Origin: JAFEDN01 sp963818985
GTDB lineage: Bacteria; Pseudomonadota; Gammaproteobacteria; Coxiellales; Coxiellaceae
Assembly (NCBI GenBank): GCA_963818985.1
Contig: CAWFUJ010000001.1
Coordinates: 124,001-188,000 of the forward strand
Direction: 5' to 3'
Length of the DNA stretch: 64,000 bases
The first letter of the stretch is position 1. Each line of letters begins with the position of its first letter. Shown in pieces: positions 63,001 to 64,000 of this stretch. Position numbers and translations under genes: made by a program. Under the pieces are notes generated by a model, which ran no database searches, was not told the origin of the DNA, and saw only the letters and a program-made list of their open reading frames with translations.

Positions 63001-63842
63001 TCGATTTCAAGAGGTTGTTCTAACTGCTTTTTTAAAACTAAATTGTCAATAAATCTTACTACTTTATTATCTGCAAGATTCAAATTTTTAAAAGAAATTT
63101 GCTCATATTTCTCAAGCGCCTTAATCAAGCTGCCAGGTTGTCTTGAACTTTTTTCTTTTGCATCTAGGGATGCAACTAGGGGATAATTAAAAAGAAACTG
63201 CTGAATTTCAGTAGAGTACTGAAAATCGATTTCAATATAAGATAATTTTTCATCAATCTCACTACTGGTTTTAAGCGTATAAGCCTTAGGAAAATTTAGT
63301 GTCGGAGGAAGTTCGAAGATATTTTCCAAACGACCCAATAAGGATTTAGGCAATTTCAATAATTTAAATTCACTTGACATTTTATTAATAACAATGATGC
63401 TGAGTTCTTTCGAAATCTCAATAATTGGCTTGCAATCTGGACTGGTAAATTCTGGATGAGAAAACGCAGTGCGATCAAAAACACTATTAAGGCTCTCAAT
63501 AGTGGGTGTGATACTTACGAGAACTAATAAACCGCCTGCATTGAGACAACGCTCCAAAGGCCCGGGTATTAAAGATAAATCAGTTTGAGTATCGTACTTA
63601 ACAGATTTCAATTGATGGATAAAATCAGGTAGAGAATCTAAATGGAGAACACAAAATTCCAAATTACGTTTTTGGGCTTCTCTTCCTAGAGCAAGTATCA
63701 AATCAGGAATTTGTTTTGAATCTTCATCACAAAGCGCCAAGGCATTTTTTACTAAAAAAAATCGATCTAAAACTGGATCCAGCTCATCAGGCAGGTCCAT
63801 GAATATTTCCAGTTCAGATAATATTGATTTTAAGTTTTTCAT
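57030..63842 (-). CDS. Giant protein with tandem AAA+ ATPase modules and a transglutaminase-like domain
   Basis: A 2270-residue protein without signal peptide. Residues about 40-180 look like a degenerate AAA module lacking a P-loop (LNAGGLLVLVSITP, LPKSLLGRLENIF). A second module has Walker A GPPASGKS (about 597-604), Walker B RILKLEEINLL and a sensor strand HIVLGLRNHADET. A third has Walker A GETNTGKS (about 903-910), Walker B WMLLIHEINAF (about 955-965) and sensor 1 LILTANQ. This spacing recalls midasin/dynein-type AAA_5 ATPases. Residues about 1540-1640 resemble a transglutaminase-like (papain-type) core: GVCAEFALTVYTFW (Cys, about 1583), DVAHLVVIVCW (His, about 1620) and EIFDPTPP (Asp, about 1637). 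The remaining 600 residues are unrecognised. Likely an ATP-driven effector; the role is unknown. Confidence 0.7.
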   Translation of the reverse strand: MKNLKSILSELEIFMDLPDELDPVLDRFFLVKNALALCDEDSKQIPDLILALGREAQKRNLEFCVLHLDSLPDFIHQLKSVKYDTQTDLSLIPGPLERCLNAGGLLVLVSITPTIESLNSVFDRTAFSHPEFTSPDCKPIIEISKELSIIVINKMSSEFKLLKLPKSLLGRLENIFELPPTLNFPKAYTLKTSSEIDEKLSYIEIDFQYSTEIQQFLFNYPLVASLDAKEKSSRQPGSLIKALEKYEQISFKNLNLADNKVVRFIDNLVLKKQLEQPLEIDGELFDLRRVNFFKSPDSTLEELKKITANKILQIIDSEQLSQLVATQKVWWINPTSYSELYQLYGSMKIPGPDQFQWCQYSGFIDYFLTKDQMRNLIIVETLPKEALYQLLHDSRIPNIFVLNNVSLPDPLRKLFTSQFFLPPNSQKAHLESKSSPISLYLADTLMHPQIIADFKTMYSECAVFYTSSAETQQGFIEIYGKNREFHLGAVARELKESKLSIISGGALLDLYPNLINDFSLLSVNGKIINPYQEGGKICFLLNATELQRHPWILSMAHLIMPELEDSSITPTKSALSGREGLESALSKQSEKPRLIFISGPPASGKSFAIDQLIKQEKAHVFTISIRPSILFDDIKPILMEFAKANEMGDNRLRILKLEEINLLRDEGIIIWLLGLITNPKKVNFPDGSAAHLQPYHIVLGLRNHADETRGRKKFNVLDSYADHIEFFPFSEQEIENIIFPIIKADCGYEEKEARATARYILIIREQIKVLQPDFQFDLRYILSLIAHIASQNYHFTDWEVLDEKHVPYQPSSFPLLLAIQELVFPALEPQPLRALRHWLCLKFAVEESVSLPSLWARRLIDTDPALWDTENSRQLVTAVLSFFQVRECYLAKGKLPPKIALLLRGETNTGKSYVTRHLLEKRGYRLGENYLEWTAGTHGDLNSLVETCRKNGWMLLIHEINAFPTYIIEGALNTVLSGDAKLGFGLILTANQSYQYREIFSNAFESRLIIYDVNEFVAQDLLKLHAVDEEAAEFISTVHQAAGQFSSTRLLLNAIRHCKKGLNFHRVCAMTYGLLLKEIAEENLAEDSHDQLNSTNSYISFLSLLKENHLIVLNHVALKQHSPWALGELDRQNGHIIFPLIYGFNAESGYFQILILRTYQFQLLNEIKLDEFVSLEKKYLVEIFFELKALFKLKNDYPGCNRIFQICQSYYYFYQGLFNHLTSPGPWNHEQLQKLEFELITELENRSARYQMVNDFVFIASIYIRWYGIASIFTLPRPNWTKIREQIVWSIPIKFIFLSFLAKIAEWLEEKSIQQVIEKFIIKNEPQNEEFITPLVDDVIKKAPVLIPKSKPSRRSSLSGVTTLPRSEKVIANISSFGKYFFPLSLFKTDEQKNIILSEGGFQDVEVPRTFFPTDAPIDSHGIEIKIELVNPVTNQDNKKIPLLVPFSFYPNSLPSGVNMSWEGGNFYVETTEAVSSLKYTIISDKTKPDFKVDKLSPPKIFPTLNDIGLTYELKECLHRALRSEKKSTLRNCLQEFCEIMKKRFTYLNQTEDFFTRQMYHDLYAKNDSISIVQYCLKTLTGVCAEFALTVYTFWQPLLSAYDIPIYLSRVLVAENGRATDVAHLVVIVCWYGYPEIFDPTPPRRPLQSPNPGGSYLNETGFFKQKAHQLIGDWSSCDNILVNPLLEFFAKEIHTDFLSTLDSLKSFSLEYKGTIYNPTPPGVLDIKRYRVGLFPFKKMVTEENLRLQTLIIASFPSIDKGEEFIQFGCIYFLLNLLIEKGFELMVWTYSGPVLMKKTTSFKNMLGLLKPPTTEDLSKFNYSEPYKIMVERDWRRLLDQFAIILETQVNEEKYYQSVGNPSKPEAKQTNLKIEDFSAETLTEFMGVLVDSMETEEYEVIITIKNTTIETSVGERVKQLEGRLRLVFDNVIFNVANLKLPPYHEHQNVKISIANSIISKSLYESLRTSCVVFYNCQFDFLKETNIYKETLVPDKKNRNRIQFNWKGERATQDFLDSLRYYYTISLKAVDDVPSSNKILNFKNMSCLRSLKFINKSPFNLKSLLTLSHPLVELVFPDNTNSLSEIIDQLVNEKIALSIGICLNQLPSRLTIRPSSSLMNLHLFGYEYDLDDEMDNDVYANSTITLEKKVLLINERVGEDSIKIANFVVYASIFPEKASLREVIEIINPKGIYFKNIAIMVNVKKDSRIIKTLQDAVATASIGEDKQERRHIKLYYPMEAIQSFVTSCRSRNRLFIDETFSAEESEDDGILSP

Positions 63843-64000
63843 TTAACACTTCTTTATTTCAGTCGAATTACATTCTAAATAAATCTTATCATACAACTTC
63901 TAAAATTTTCAATGAGTCGGTGAGAATTGCTAATGTCATTAATAGACAAATTATATAAATACAGATAAGATAGTCGGTATTAAGAAAAATAATCATTGAC

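Overview
The window is AT-rich and looks like the chromosome of a host-associated gammaproteobacterium of the Legionellales (Legionella/Coxiella/Aquicella/Berkiella-like). This is inference from content. Ordinary small metabolic and stress genes alternate with long, poorly conserved, helix-rich proteins that carry eukaryotic-type modules: ankyrin and TPR repeats, a tandem U-box-like region, an OTU-type cysteine protease, pentapeptide repeats, a C-terminal CAAX-like box, and a 2270-residue AAA+/transglutaminase-like protein. No rRNA, tRNA, CRISPR array or intact insertion sequence was seen.

Layout. 1-6.3 kb: the start of a ferritin-like gene (cut by the window edge), a YeiH-type permease, envelope proteins, an Ohr-lipoprotein pair and an MFS-PhzF pair. 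6.3-13.4 kb: decayed DNA with a thiamine-pyrophosphate decarboxylase remnant, a duplicated pentapeptide-repeat protein behind a clear promoter, a CTX-M-like class A beta-lactamase, a soluble hybrid histidine kinase ending in CIIA, and a frameshifted MATE-like remnant. 13.4-18.3 kb: a membrane protein with two U-box-like domains, a CcdA-thioredoxin (DipZ-like) fusion and an AsmA/DUF748 protein. 18.5-23.1 kb: small stress-type genes (a 33-residue membrane peptide, a ferritin-like protein, a disordered acidic/basic protein, a membrane protein, a Tyr/Cys-rich secreted peptide) and a TPR protein.

23.2-39.8 kb is the densest effector-like stretch: an ankyrin protein, the OTU protein, a frameshifted D-Ala-D-Ala dipeptidase, a DUF1328 peptide, a TPR protein and several large unknowns, including an 1831-residue protein whose C-terminal part resembles a degenerate poly(A)-polymerase-type nucleotidyltransferase. 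39.9-50.9 kb mixes a PQQ-type sugar dehydrogenase with an adjacent phosphoethanolamine methyltransferase-like gene, a GNAT, an ankyrin protein, a PRC-barrel protein, an alpha/beta-hydrolase remnant, endonuclease V and a hemerythrin. 51-64 kb holds membrane and secreted unknowns, a ParD antitoxin remnant, a helical unknown and the giant AAA+/transglutaminase-like gene.

Taken together, several genes suggest manipulation of a eukaryotic host (ubiquitin ligase-like and deubiquitinase-like folds, prenylation signal, ankyrin/TPR scaffolds), and at least five gene remnants suggest ongoing genome decay. No secretion apparatus lies in the window, so effector status is inference throughout. Domain calls were made by eye from motifs; no database search was run.
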